NCBI GenBank assembly: GCA_934466475.1
Contig: CAKSLI010000002.1
Coordinates: 124,001-188,000, forward strand
Source of the DNA: an uncultured Oscillospiraceae bacterium
Lineage (GTDB): Bacteria > Bacillota > Clostridia > Oscillospirales > Ruminococcaceae
Reading direction: 5' to 3'
DNA length: 64,000 nt
The position numbers and the translations under genes are program-made. Of the stretch, positions 9,550-20,947 are shown piece after piece. Each line of letters begins with the position of its first letter. Position 1 is the first letter of the stretch. Under the pieces are notes generated by a model. It was not told the DNA's origin. It worked only from the letters and a program-made list of their open reading frames with translations, and searched no databases.

Positions 9550-9578
9550 ATTATAGCCGTTTTTCCTGACAAAATCAA
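9550..9578 (-). promoter_or_regulatory. Sigma-A type promoter of nadE operon
   Basis: On the minus strand, TTGATT and TATAAT are separated by 17 bases, about 45 bases before the nadE start. Confidence 0.75.
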
Positions 9579-9629
9579 GGGCTTTGGAGGTACTTTTTTC
9601 TATATGCTGAAAACGCGGCGGATAAATAA

Positions 9630-9869
9630 AGCCCGCAGCCATAAGACTGCGGGCGAAGACCGTCGAGAAAGTCACTAAAGTGACTTTCCGCCGAACATCC
9701 GCGCCGCGCGCACGGTTTTTCGGCTATGCCGACAAACCGCACACTTGCGCGGATAGAAGTGTTTTTTGCCTCGGCAAAGCTGAGGCAAAAAACGGATTTC
9801 AAAAGCCCGCTCCGCGGGCAAATTTGGTTTTTTTGACAGAGTGAGCCCGCAGCCATAAGACTGCGGGCG
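9630..9869. repeat. Terminator-nested structured repeat, copy R1
   Basis: First of four related intergenic repeats. A 26-base hairpin sequence (GCCCGCAG...CTGCGGGC) is present identically at 9630-9655 and 9844-9869, a 214-base period, and the element lies between. The core has a GAAAGTCAC/GTGACTTTC stem, an ATCCGCGC/GCGCGGAT closing stem, a TTTTTTGCCTC/GAGGCAAAAAA hairpin and a CCCGC/GCGGG hairpin. It lies between the guaB stop and the nadE promoter. Only the hairpin copy farther from guaB has a T-rich tail on the guaB strand, so that copy likely terminates guaB. No protein is supported here. Confidence 0.85.
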
Positions 9870-9891
9870 GAATTTATGTTCTTTCAGGATA

Positions 9892-11499
<1,608 letters not shown>

Positions 11500-11530
11500 G
11501 TCTGCCGGAGGCATTCGAAATATTGTTATT

Positions 11531-11559
11531 ATTATATCACTAAACCTCTTTTTTTTCAA
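11531..11559 (-). promoter_or_regulatory. Promoter of guaB
   Basis: Minus-strand TTGAAA and TATAAT, 17 bases apart, giving a leader of about 160 bases before guaB. Confidence 0.8.
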
Positions 11560-11664
11560 GCATTACCGCGGAGAAAAATAAACAAATATAATCGCGGATT
11601 ATGCCCCGATTTAGGAAATTTTCACGCTTTCCCTGAAAATTCGGAAAAAAATCACGCCAGCTTA

Positions 11665-11693
11665 TTGACGAAAAAAGATATTTATTATAGAAT
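11665..11693 (+). promoter_or_regulatory. Promoter of rpe-rnf-like operon
   Basis: TTGACG and TAGAAT are separated by 17 bases, about 60 bases before rpe, in A/T-rich DNA. Confidence 0.65.
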
Positions 11694-11753
11694 ATATGTG
11701 TATGGCTGAATAATGCCTGTAAAATGCTGTATAATTGTAAAGGGAATGATGAT

Positions 11754-12419
11754 ATGATAAAGACCTCCGCGTCCCTGCTGGCATGCGACCTGGCGAATAT
11801 TTCCGCAGAACTCGCACGGTGCAGGGCTGCCGGTGTTGACTGGATACACTTTGACGTAATGGACGGTGCGTTCGTTGAGCAGATAACCTATGGAAGCCCG
11901 GTGCTGAAATGCGTGCGCGCGGCGACTGATATGTTCCTTGACGTTCACCTTATGGTGAACGACCCCGCTTCACAGGTGAGATTCTTCGCAGAAGCAGGCG
12001 CAGACCTGATAGATTTCCACATCGAGAGCCTCAGCGACCCCGGGGAAACCCTCCGCGACATACGCTCCCGCGGGGTAAGATCCGCGCTTGCCGTAAAGCC
12101 GGGGACTCCGATCGAATCCGTTTATCCCTACCTAGAGCTGTGCGACATGGTGCTGGTCATGACCGTTGAACCCGGCTACGGCGGACAGGCTTTCATCCCT
12201 GAAACGCTGGAGAAGATACGCGCCCTCAGAAAGACAGCCGATGAGCGCGGGCTGAGCGGCCTCGACATCGAAGTCGACGGCGGTATCAACGCAAAGACCG
12301 CCCCACTCGTAAAAGATGCGGGCGCTAACGTCCTTGTTGCTGGAACCGGGCTGTTCAAGGCACCGGACATGGCTCAGGCGGACATCCAGCTGAAGTCTCC
12401 GCAGAAAGGAGAAGCATGA
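11754..12419 (+). CDS. rpe: Ribulose-phosphate 3-epimerase
   Basis: Interconverts ribulose 5-phosphate and xylulose 5-phosphate in the pentose phosphate pathway. The 221-residue TIM barrel has the family motifs HFDVMDGAFV, DVHLMV, VEPGYGGQ (phosphate loop region) and EVDGGIN. ATG 11754 was chosen because MIKTSASLLACDL matches the family N terminus and AAGGGA precedes it. The stop overlaps the next start by four bases, so this enzyme is the translationally coupled first gene of an operon with Rnf-like membrane proteins, an unusual partnership. Confidence 0.95.
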   Translation: MIKTSASLLACDLANISAELARCRAAGVDWIHFDVMDGAFVEQITYGSPVLKCVRAATDMFLDVHLMVNDPASQVRFFAEAGADLIDFHIESLSDPGETLRDIRSRGVRSALAVKPGTPIESVYPYLELCDMVLVMTVEPGYGGQAFIPETLEKIRALRKTADERGLSGLDIEVDGGINAKTAPLVKDAGANVLVAGTGLFKAPDMAQADIQLKSPQKGEA

Positions 12420-13546
12420 TCACCCCGATCACTCAGCGCGACCCGCGCAAGCTGTATCTGGAGCGATTCGTGTTCATGGCGGCGCTGCTTATCCCGGCGG
12501 TATTCCGGGCAGGCTTCAGACCGCTCGTTGTGTGCGCTGTCAGCGTACTGTGCTGTATGCTCACCGACTGGATCTGCTGCAAGATACGCAGGATAAAATA
12601 CGATATCTCAGACCCCGCCGTGTGGTTCTGGGGGCTGACCTCGGCTATGCTGATGCCCTCCGGAGTCCCGCACGCAGTCGCAGGGCTTGCCGCTGTGATA
12701 TGCATTGCAGTCGGCAAGCATATATTCGGCGGAAACGAAAACCTCGTTTTCTCGCCCCCCGCAATAGCCACTGCATTCGTTACGATATGCTATCCCAGCT
12801 CTGTGCTGTATTTTCCGAAAGCAGGGGAGATCCTGCCTGTATTCGGCGAATACGAGGGTTCCCTCGCCCGCTCAGTGGAATACACGATGAAGCTAGGCAC
12901 AGTACCGACGCAGCAGCCGCTCGACATCCTCCTCGGGAACACCCCGGGAGCTTTCGGCACGGTAAATATCCTGGTAATACTGGTCATCGGGATATGCATG
13001 CTGATAAAGCACAGCACAAGCTTCACGGCAATGATAGCCTGCCTCGCCTCCGTCTGTGCCATTTCAGCACTGTATCCACGCGTTGACGCGACCCCGCTGA
13101 TGTCCGTTTTCTACGAGCTTTCAAGCGGCTGTATGCTGTTCGGTATAATCTTCATGTCGGCGGAGCCTTACCTCCTGCCGAAGCGCCGCGCCGCAAGGGT
13201 CATCTACGGCATAGTCCTTGGCTACGCCGCCATGATGTTCCGCTATTTCGGTCAGGTTGAGAACAGCTTTGTTTTCGCGCTGCTTATCACAAACGCGCTT
13301 TCGGGCTGCTTCGACACGATAGTCGAAAATATCCTCTACTGGAAGCGCAACTACATCAGCTCCTTCGAGGGCAGCAAGAACCGCGCTCAGAAGGGCGAAA
13401 TAAAGCTCACCGACACCCAGGAGATAGAGCTCCCGAAGAAATACCGATACAATACTCCGCCGATAAACGGAAAGGTGAAGAAGCAGAAGCGCCGCCGGGC
13501 GCCCGCAGATACCGCAGAAAAGGAGGACTCGCACAATGAACAATAA
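12416..13546 (+). CDS. RnfD/NqrB-like membrane protein, divergent
   Basis: A 376-residue membrane protein with about eight to ten hydrophobic segments and a basic, charged C-terminal tail. It matches the NQR2/RnfD/RnfE family: SDPAVWFWGLTSAMLMPSG, FSPPAIATAF, LLGNTPGAFG and LSSGCMLFGIIF. Canonical RnfD binds FMN covalently at a Thr in an [ST]GAT-type motif upstream of the LG..PG..G motif; I find none. The canonical ATDPVTSP-like motif reads SAEPYLLP here. It overlaps rpe by ATGA and the next gene by 11 bases. A redox role is doubtful. Confidence 0.8.
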   Translation: MITPITQRDPRKLYLERFVFMAALLIPAVFRAGFRPLVVCAVSVLCCMLTDWICCKIRRIKYDISDPAVWFWGLTSAMLMPSGVPHAVAGLAAVICIAVGKHIFGGNENLVFSPPAIATAFVTICYPSSVLYFPKAGEILPVFGEYEGSLARSVEYTMKLGTVPTQQPLDILLGNTPGAFGTVNILVILVIGICMLIKHSTSFTAMIACLASVCAISALYPRVDATPLMSVFYELSSGCMLFGIIFMSAEPYLLPKRRAARVIYGIVLGYAAMMFRYFGQVENSFVFALLITNALSGCFDTIVENILYWKRNYISSFEGSKNRAQKGEIKLTDTQEIELPKKYRYNTPPINGKVKKQKRRRAPADTAEKEDSHNEQ

Positions 13547-14171
13547 GCCCTCCGTAAAAGTCAGCCCCGACGGGCTGTTCCGGCAGAATATCGTGCTGAT
13601 GAGCGGACTTGTCACCGCCCCGATCATTGTCGCGGCGACAACATTCGAACACGCGCTGATACTCACGCTGAGCTTCCTGCTGATATCGTACACCTCAATA
13701 CTTATCTGCCGGTTCATTCCCCGGAAGATAGTCTACACCGTGCGCATACTGCTTTACGCTGCTGTGGCTTCGGTGATGTACATACCGACTGCGCTGCTGC
13801 TGCGCGCGCTGTTCCCCGCCGCGGCCTCGGAGATATCCATTTACATCGCGATAATCGTGGTAAACTCCCTGCTGCTGGCAAAGACAGAGAGCCGGTTCTA
13901 TCTCATGCCCTACGGAGAAATGGCGTTTGACGCGCTGATATACGTCCTCGGTTACGCCGTGGCTGCGTTCGCCGTGGGAATAATCAGGGAGTTCCTCGCA
14001 TTCGGCTCGCTTTTCGGGCTGAGAGTATGCGACCCCGTAATGCCGGCGGCAAAAACCCCGTTCTTCGGATTCATACTGCTTGGCATTCTTGCGGCTGTCT
14101 GCCGTGCGATAACCACACGCCGCCGCAGGCGCACAGAACGCGCCGAGGCTATCCGGAAGGGGGCGGAGTGA
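13536..14171 (+). CDS. RnfE/NqrD-like membrane protein, Cys-less at cluster sites
   Basis: A 211-residue protein with about six membrane segments, of the Rnf/Nqr A/E family. Canonical RnfE supplies two Cys to a [2Fe-2S] cluster shared with RnfA. Here the first-site region (GLVTAPIIV, residues 24-32) and the second (VVNSLLLAK, Ser111 where family members have NC) both lack Cys. The C terminus is Arg-rich. It overlaps both neighbours. RnfG, which normally lies between D and E, is absent. Confidence 0.78.
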   Translation: MNNKPSVKVSPDGLFRQNIVLMSGLVTAPIIVAATTFEHALILTLSFLLISYTSILICRFIPRKIVYTVRILLYAAVASVMYIPTALLLRALFPAAASEISIYIAIIVVNSLLLAKTESRFYLMPYGEMAFDALIYVLGYAVAAFAVGIIREFLAFGSLFGLRVCDPVMPAAKTPFFGFILLGILAAVCRAITTRRRRRTERAEAIRKGAE

Positions 14172-14764
14172 TGGAGATACTCAGCCGCATAGTCACTGTC
14201 GCGATGCTGTCGGTTTTCGTGCAGAACGCGATATTCGACCGCGCTTTCGGAAGCAACGTTGCGATCTACGCTTCCCGCAAGAACGGCACTGTAATTGGCT
14301 TTACACTCGGAATAACCGCCATGACCACGATCGCGAGCGCAATATCGTTCTTCGTGGATCAGGCGCTGCTGCCGACTGAATTCGGCTGGCTGTTCATGCC
14401 GCTGATATACGTTGCGATAATAAGCGCACTGTACCTTGCCGGGCTTCTCCTGATGTGGAGGGTGTTCCCGAAGCTGTTCAGGAAAGTAAGGAAGTACGTC
14501 CACCTGACCATATTCAACTGCACCGTTATCGGCGCGCTTTTCCTGAACTCCAACTTCGGAAGCGATATCTGGTCATACATCGGATACGGCTTCGGTACGG
14601 GAATAGGCTTCTTCCTTGCCTGCTTCCTGCTGAACATCGCGCACGAAAAGCTGGACAGCGACAAGATTCCAAAGGTTTTCCGGGGCTACCCGATAATGCT
14701 TGTTTACATCGGCGTGATCTCGCTGGCGTTCTACGCGCTGGCAGGATACACCGTGGATTTCTGA
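14171..14764 (+). CDS. RnfA/NqrE-like membrane protein, divergent
   Basis: A 197-residue six-helix membrane protein of the RnfA/NqrE family. The second cluster Cys is kept (FNCTVIG, Cys117), but the N-terminal region where the family has GLCPFLG-like sequence reads NAIFDRAFGSN and has no Cys. ATG 14171 overlaps the previous stop by one base (TGATG). RnfB, which normally follows A, is absent. Fold membership is clear from helix pattern and motifs; function is unknown. Confidence 0.78.
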   Translation: MEILSRIVTVAMLSVFVQNAIFDRAFGSNVAIYASRKNGTVIGFTLGITAMTTIASAISFFVDQALLPTEFGWLFMPLIYVAIISALYLAGLLLMWRVFPKLFRKVRKYVHLTIFNCTVIGALFLNSNFGSDIWSYIGYGFGTGIGFFLACFLLNIAHEKLDSDKIPKVFRGYPIMLVYIGVISLAFYALAGYTVDF

Positions 14765-14798
14765 CACACATGCCACATAACAGTTCAACGGAGATATC

Positions 14799-15989
14799 AT
14801 GAAAAACAAGAAAATCAAGATAAAGCACAGAAAATACAGCCTGTATCAGCGCAAGCGGAGCAAAAGCAGGAAGGTGCTCACCGTCCTGCTGATGGTGGTG
14901 CTGGTGGCAGGGCTCTGCGTCCTCGGCTATGGTCTGGGACGTCCGCTGGTGAACTACTTCCAGAACCGCGGGAACGAATCTCAGACAAGCTCCGCATGGA
15001 CTCCTCCCTCCTCGGCGGAGATCAGTTCATCTGCCGAGGGAACATCTGACAGATCCACCGCTGAAGCGACAAAGGAACCCACCCAGGAAGCGCAGGAACA
15101 GAAGACGGTGAACTCCTTTATCCTGCCGGAAAGCGCCGTATCCAGCTCTGAGAGCCTCAACAGCGCGCTTGCCGCCGCAAAGAACGGAAATTACACTGAC
15201 ATCACCGTGACCCTCAAGGACGAATCCGGAAACTTCCTCTACAAGACAGGAATTGACGGCATACCCGAAACGCAGATAACCGGAAGCCTCACTGCAAAGC
15301 AGATCGCAGATATCATAACAAAGGCCGGATTCACCCCCAGGGCGCGGATAAACACCCTGCTTGACCGCACCTCGCAGACATTCGGCGGCGAGAACATATG
15401 TTACATGATAGCGGACGGCGGAATATGGCATGATTACTATGTTGACCAGGGAGGGAAGTCCTGGCTTGACCCGTTTGAGGACGCGACTGCAAAGTACCTT
15501 TCAGCGATAACCTCTGAAATAAGCGGCGCCGGATTCAGGAGCATAATCCTCGCCAACACTAGATATCCCGCATTCAACCCGCAGGATTACACGAACTTCC
15601 TGCGGCAGCTCAACATCTCGGACGACACCGCCCGCCTTGAGGCTCTGTGGAAGGTAACGGACGCCTGCGTAACCGCGGCGAAGCCCTCCGGTGCTGAGAT
15701 CGCAGTTGAGGTGGACAGTGCGGATCTCTTAGCGGACGAAAAGGCGCTCACCTCCGCTGAGATAACCGGCGACAAGGCGAAGCTGAAAAACACCGTGCTC
15801 ATGGTGGACTACACCCCCGAGGACAAGGCGACCTACACCGGCACAAAGGCGTATATCGGCAAGCTCTCCGTTATGTACTCCGGGCAGACTATTGCCGTAA
15901 GGCTCCAGACTTCCGGTTTCTCCGCGGACGCGCTGGCAGACGTCCGCAAAGCGTTCATTGATTCTGGCATTGCCGTTTTATCTGAATAA
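14799..15989 (+). CDS. Membrane-anchored putative glycoside hydrolase (DUF4015-like)
   Basis: A 396-residue protein with a very basic cytoplasmic start (about 28 residues rich in K/R), one membrane helix (about 29-50), a Ser/Thr/Glu-rich linker to about residue 105, and an extracellular domain. Its motifs (LKDESGNFLY, ARINTLLD, KSWLDPF, GFRSIILANTRYP) follow the pattern of the DUF4015 putative glycoside hydrolase TIM barrel. It starts 34 bases after the Rnf-like trio and seems to be the last gene of that operon. No substrate can be given. Confidence 0.65.
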   Translation: MKNKKIKIKHRKYSLYQRKRSKSRKVLTVLLMVVLVAGLCVLGYGLGRPLVNYFQNRGNESQTSSAWTPPSSAEISSSAEGTSDRSTAEATKEPTQEAQEQKTVNSFILPESAVSSSESLNSALAAAKNGNYTDITVTLKDESGNFLYKTGIDGIPETQITGSLTAKQIADIITKAGFTPRARINTLLDRTSQTFGGENICYMIADGGIWHDYYVDQGGKSWLDPFEDATAKYLSAITSEISGAGFRSIILANTRYPAFNPQDYTNFLRQLNISDDTARLEALWKVTDACVTAAKPSGAEIAVEVDSADLLADEKALTSAEITGDKAKLKNTVLMVDYTPEDKATYTGTKAYIGKLSVMYSGQTIAVRLQTSGFSADALADVRKAFIDSGIAVLSE

Positions 15990-16013
15990 TCGGTGAAAAT
16001 TTTGTCAGCCTAC

Positions 16014-16042
16014 TTGATTTATCAACCGGTTTAGGTTATAAT
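16014..16042 (+). promoter_or_regulatory. Promoter of yajC
   Basis: TTGATT and TATAAT with 17-base spacing, about 58 bases before yajC. Confidence 0.78.
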
Positions 16043-16100
16043 AGTAAAGGTAAAATAAGAATTTGCCGCGGTACAGCGGTAAAAATATGGAGGACAACTA

Positions 16101-16499
16101 ATGAATTCTACACTCGCTATCATAAGCACCGCCGCTTCCGGCACAACAGGCGCAGCTGGCGTTGGCAGCATGCTCACAATGCTTATCCCGCTGGCACTCA
16201 TCATTCTGTTTTTCTGGCTGTTCATTATCCGCCCGGAGAAGAAGCGCAACAAGGAAATGCAGGATATGCTCAGCAACATCCAGGTTGCTGACGAGGTGAT
16301 CACAAACGGCGGCATCATCGGACGCGTTCTCTCCGTCAAGGAGGACACAGTTCTTATCGAGACAGGCAGCGACCGCACCAAGATCCGCGTACTGAGATCT
16401 GCTATCGCAAAGAACAACACCGTTCACGAGGCTCCCGCTGAGGCTGCTCCCGCAAAGAAGAAAAAGGGCAAGGACGACAAGCCCGCTGAGATCAAGTAA
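16101..16499 (+). CDS. yajC: Preprotein translocase subunit YajC
   Basis: Small Sec accessory subunit, 132 residues. One N-terminal membrane helix (about residues 25-48) is followed by FIIRPEKKRNKEMQDML and VADEVITNGGIIGRV, the YajC signature. The C-terminal tail is Ala/Lys-rich. The start ATG has GGAGGA 8 bases upstream. It is monocistronic here and ends at a terminator hairpin that is also the left edge of repeat R2. secD/secF are not in the window. Confidence 0.93.
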   Translation: MNSTLAIISTAASGTTGAAGVGSMLTMLIPLALIILFFWLFIIRPEKKRNKEMQDMLSNIQVADEVITNGGIIGRVLSVKEDTVLIETGSDRTKIRVLRSAIAKNNTVHEAPAEAAPAKKKKGKDDKPAEIK

Positions 16500-16518
16500 T
16501 TAAGGCTTTTATAAAGAG

Positions 16519-16732
16519 AAATCCCTCTTCACTGCGAAGAGGGATTTTTCGCCGAACATCCCAGCTGCGCGCACGTCTTGGCTGCTATGCCGCCAACCCG
16601 CACACTTGCTGGGATAAAAATATTTTTTGACACGGCAGAGCTGGGTCAAAAAATAGATTTCAATGCCCGCTTCGCGGGCAAAATTCACTTTTTCGACAAG
16701 CTGAATCCCCCTTCACTGCGAAGAGAGATTTT
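16519..16732. repeat. Terminator-nested structured repeat, copy R2 (short form)
   Basis: The yajC terminator hairpin (AAATCCCTCTT...AAGAGGGATTT plus T-run, 16519-16549) recurs, slightly mutated, at 16704-16732; the period is 184 bases. Between them is the R-element core starting CGCCGAACATCC, with ATCCCAGC/GCTGGGAT closing, a TTTTTTGAC/GTCAAAAAA hairpin and GCCCGC/GCGGGC. The left stem present in R1, R3 and R4 is missing; the terminator hairpin itself takes that position. It lies between convergent yajC and ppk. Confidence 0.82.
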
Positions 16733-16785
16733 CTTATTAATGGAATGCAGGGAGAGTGTCCGCCCCTCCCCCTGCGGAATTTGTT

Positions 16786-18942
16786 TTATCTGCGCACCCT
16801 GCGCGCTTTTACTTTCAGCGTTACGCGATCGTTTGCAGGCTTGACCGCGGGCTTGGGAGCCTCTTTTATTTCAGGAGCCAGAGCATTCTGCGCTTCCTCG
16901 GCTGCCTTATACGCCTGCTCATAGAAATAGATCTGCGAATTCAGGCGGGGTTCACCCTCCTTCGGGGTAATGCGGTGATAGTTGCCCTCGTTGTCCTGCT
17001 CACGCGCCTTTACGTTGTCGCGGAGCATAGTCTCGAAGATATCCACCGCCCTGTCCGCTATCTTCCTGTCCAGCAGGGGAGCTGCGACCTCTACGCGCCG
17101 CTCGGTATTTCTTGTCATGAAATCCGCGCTGGAAATATACACTCTGCGGCGCTCGCCCTTTCCGAAGATATAGATACGGCTGTGCTCCAGGAATCTGCCA
17201 ACGATGGAAATTACCCTGATGTTCTCGGTATCGCCCTCAACGCCCGCGATAAGGCAGCATATTCCGCGGACCACCAGCTCTATCTTAACGCCGGCGCGGC
17301 TTGCTTCAGCAAGCTTTTCGATGATGTCCTTATCGGTAAGGGAGTTCATCTTTATGCCGATGTAACCGTCCTTCTTGTAGGTTATCTCGTTGTCGATAAG
17401 CTCCACTATGCGGCTTTTAAGACCTTTCGGAGCCACCAGCAGCTTGTTGGTGCTTTCAACGGTATTCCCGACTGCAAGCGCATTGAACACCACGGAAGCG
17501 TCCGAGCCGAAATCACGGTCAGCTGTCATCAGCGTGAGGTCGGTGTAAAGCTTCGAGGTGCGCTCGTTGTAGTTTCCGGTGCCAACCTGCGTGATATAGC
17601 TCACATCATTGCCGTTTCGCAGCGTGATAAGCAGGAGCTTTGAGTGCACCTTGAGCTCCTCAAGCCCGTAGATTACGGTAACTCCGGCTTCCTCCAGGCA
17701 TTTTGACCAGCCGATGTTGTTCTCCTCATCAAATCTTGCACGGAGCTCCACAAGCGCCAGCACGTCCTTGCCGTTTTCTGCGGCGCGGGTCAGCGCGCTG
17801 ATTATCTTGCTGTCCCTCGCCACGCGGTAGAGGGTTATTTTTATCGACACAACGTCCGGATTCTCCGCCGCCTCTTCAAGCAGTCGGATAAACTGGTTGA
17901 TGTTCTCGTAGGGATAATTCAGCAGGATATCATGCTGCTGTATCTGCTGGATAAGCGGCTGCTTCTGGTCTATCTCGGGGGATTTCTGCGGGGTCAGCGG
18001 AGCAAAGAAAAGCTCGCCCTGCTTCTCCAGCTTTCTCTCAAGCGCGGACAGGAAGCCCATAGTCAGCGGAGCGCTCTGGCAGAAGATAAAGTTATCCTTT
18101 ACCTTTAAGGTCTTTGCGATTATCGCGGAAATGGAGGGGTCAGGCGTGCCCAGGAATTCAAGGCGCACCGGCTGGAGCTTCTTGCGCTTCTTTACAAGGT
18201 CGCTCATTACATCGCGGAAATCAACATCGTGGTCGTAAAGTCCCTCGTCCATTGTGATGTCAGCGTTCCTTGTAACGCGGAAAATGCAGCGTGACATTAT
18301 CTCAAAGTTCTTGAACACCAGCTCGGCATAGCGCGCAATGAGCTCCTCCGTCAGCAGGAAGCGCCCCGTACCAGGCAGCCATACCAGCTTCGGAAAATTC
18401 TCAGACGCCGGAAGAATCCCGAATGTGACCTTGCCCGCCGCGTCGTCCTTTTTGCGGATAGTGACGCCGACATACACCTCGCCGCTCTTCAGGAACGGCA
18501 CCGGGTGCTTCTTGTCCACAACGCCTGTGAACAGCAGCGGCTGGACCTCCCTGGAGAAAAATGCGCGGAAATATGCGTCCTCCTCCGGAGTGAGGCTCTT
18601 GGGGTCGATATGCTCTACGCCGTATGCGGCAAGCCCCTCCATGATCCTTTCATACGCCTCGTCCTTGACCGGCAGGAGCTGTTTTACGCGCTTTGCTATC
18701 TCGGTGAGCTGCTCCTTGGCAGTCATATTAGTCTTGTTCTCAGTGTCCTTGCTGTCGAAGAGCATTTTATCGTGAAGGCTCCCGACTCTTATCATAAAGA
18801 ACTCGTCAAGATTCGAACAGAATATCTGCACGAACCTCAGACGCTCGAACAGCGGGGTCTCCTCATCGAATGCCTCTTCAAGCACTCTTGCGTTGAATTT
18901 CAGCCATGAAAGCTCGCGGTTGTCATAGAACTTGTCGCCCAT
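16786..18942 (-). CDS. ppk1: Polyphosphate kinase 1
   Basis: Reversibly polymerises the gamma-phosphate of ATP into polyphosphate at the membrane. The 718-residue protein begins with the PPK1 start NRELSWLKFNARVLEEA and carries the two phospholipase-D-like domains with the phospho-His regions (KVHSKLLLI near residue 437; EHSRIYIF near 595). The C-terminal 50 residues are Lys/Arg-rich. AAAGGAATT precedes the ATG. A structured leader and a terminator-like hairpin lie upstream, between pyrG and this gene. Confidence 0.96.
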   Translation of the reverse strand: MGDKFYDNRELSWLKFNARVLEEAFDEETPLFERLRFVQIFCSNLDEFFMIRVGSLHDKMLFDSKDTENKTNMTAKEQLTEIAKRVKQLLPVKDEAYERIMEGLAAYGVEHIDPKSLTPEEDAYFRAFFSREVQPLLFTGVVDKKHPVPFLKSGEVYVGVTIRKKDDAAGKVTFGILPASENFPKLVWLPGTGRFLLTEELIARYAELVFKNFEIMSRCIFRVTRNADITMDEGLYDHDVDFRDVMSDLVKKRKKLQPVRLEFLGTPDPSISAIIAKTLKVKDNFIFCQSAPLTMGFLSALERKLEKQGELFFAPLTPQKSPEIDQKQPLIQQIQQHDILLNYPYENINQFIRLLEEAAENPDVVSIKITLYRVARDSKIISALTRAAENGKDVLALVELRARFDEENNIGWSKCLEEAGVTVIYGLEELKVHSKLLLITLRNGNDVSYITQVGTGNYNERTSKLYTDLTLMTADRDFGSDASVVFNALAVGNTVESTNKLLVAPKGLKSRIVELIDNEITYKKDGYIGIKMNSLTDKDIIEKLAEASRAGVKIELVVRGICCLIAGVEGDTENIRVISIVGRFLEHSRIYIFGKGERRRVYISSADFMTRNTERRVEVAAPLLDRKIADRAVDIFETMLRDNVKAREQDNEGNYHRITPKEGEPRLNSQIYFYEQAYKAAEEAQNALAPEIKEAPKPAVKPANDRVTLKVKARRVRR

Positions 18943-19038
18943 AATGAATTCCTTTCAGCAATTTAATGCGGATTTAATATACAGAAATGCCGTCTGAATA
19001 CGCGAGTAGACAGGCGGCATAAATTATCAATGATTATA

Positions 19039-19146
19039 AAAATGCCGCAGCAAGTTCGGCAGCGCAGAACGCATACAGCGTTGTCGTTCACCCTTGACTG
19101 GCATACAGCCCGCCGGCGGGTTCACTCCTAGCTTTATGCGCTCTGC
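19039..19146 (-). ncRNA. Candidate structured leader RNA or ncRNA upstream of ppk
   Basis: On the minus strand, a 12-bp stem (19135-19146 with 19064-19075, one G-U pair) encloses about 59 bases that include a CCCGCCGGCGGG palindrome (19109-19120) and two GTGAAC motifs. It is followed by a TGCCG/CGGCA hairpin with TTTTTAT (19038-19061), an intrinsic terminator. This is the layout of a riboswitch with terminator, or of a small RNA after pyrG. I could not match it to a known riboswitch class. Confidence 0.5.
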
Positions 19147-19187
19147 ACACGCCTCCTTTTGCTGCTTTATTTCTTTGATTGCTATAC

Positions 19188-20852
<1,665 letters not shown>

Positions 20853-20859
20853 TTAAATC

Positions 20860-20888
20860 ATTATATCACCTTGCGCGTTTTTTTTCAA
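20860..20888 (-). promoter_or_regulatory. Promoter of pyrG
   Basis: Minus-strand TTGAAA and TATAAT with a 17-base spacer, about 60 bases before the ATG. Confidence 0.8.
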
Positions 20889-20947
20889 GTGGTATTTCTA
20901 CTAAATTCCCCACAGTACGGCAATATTTTTCCGTCGGATGCACAGCG

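Noticed and set aside
7335..9569. Long + strand frame (744 residues) opposite nadE
   Set aside because: nadE on the minus strand has complete catalytic motifs; this frame has none.
9575..9856. Open frame across repeat R1 on the minus strand (93 residues)
   Set aside because: It follows the repeat and its hairpins, has no ribosome binding site and matches no family; it is a by-product of the repeat.
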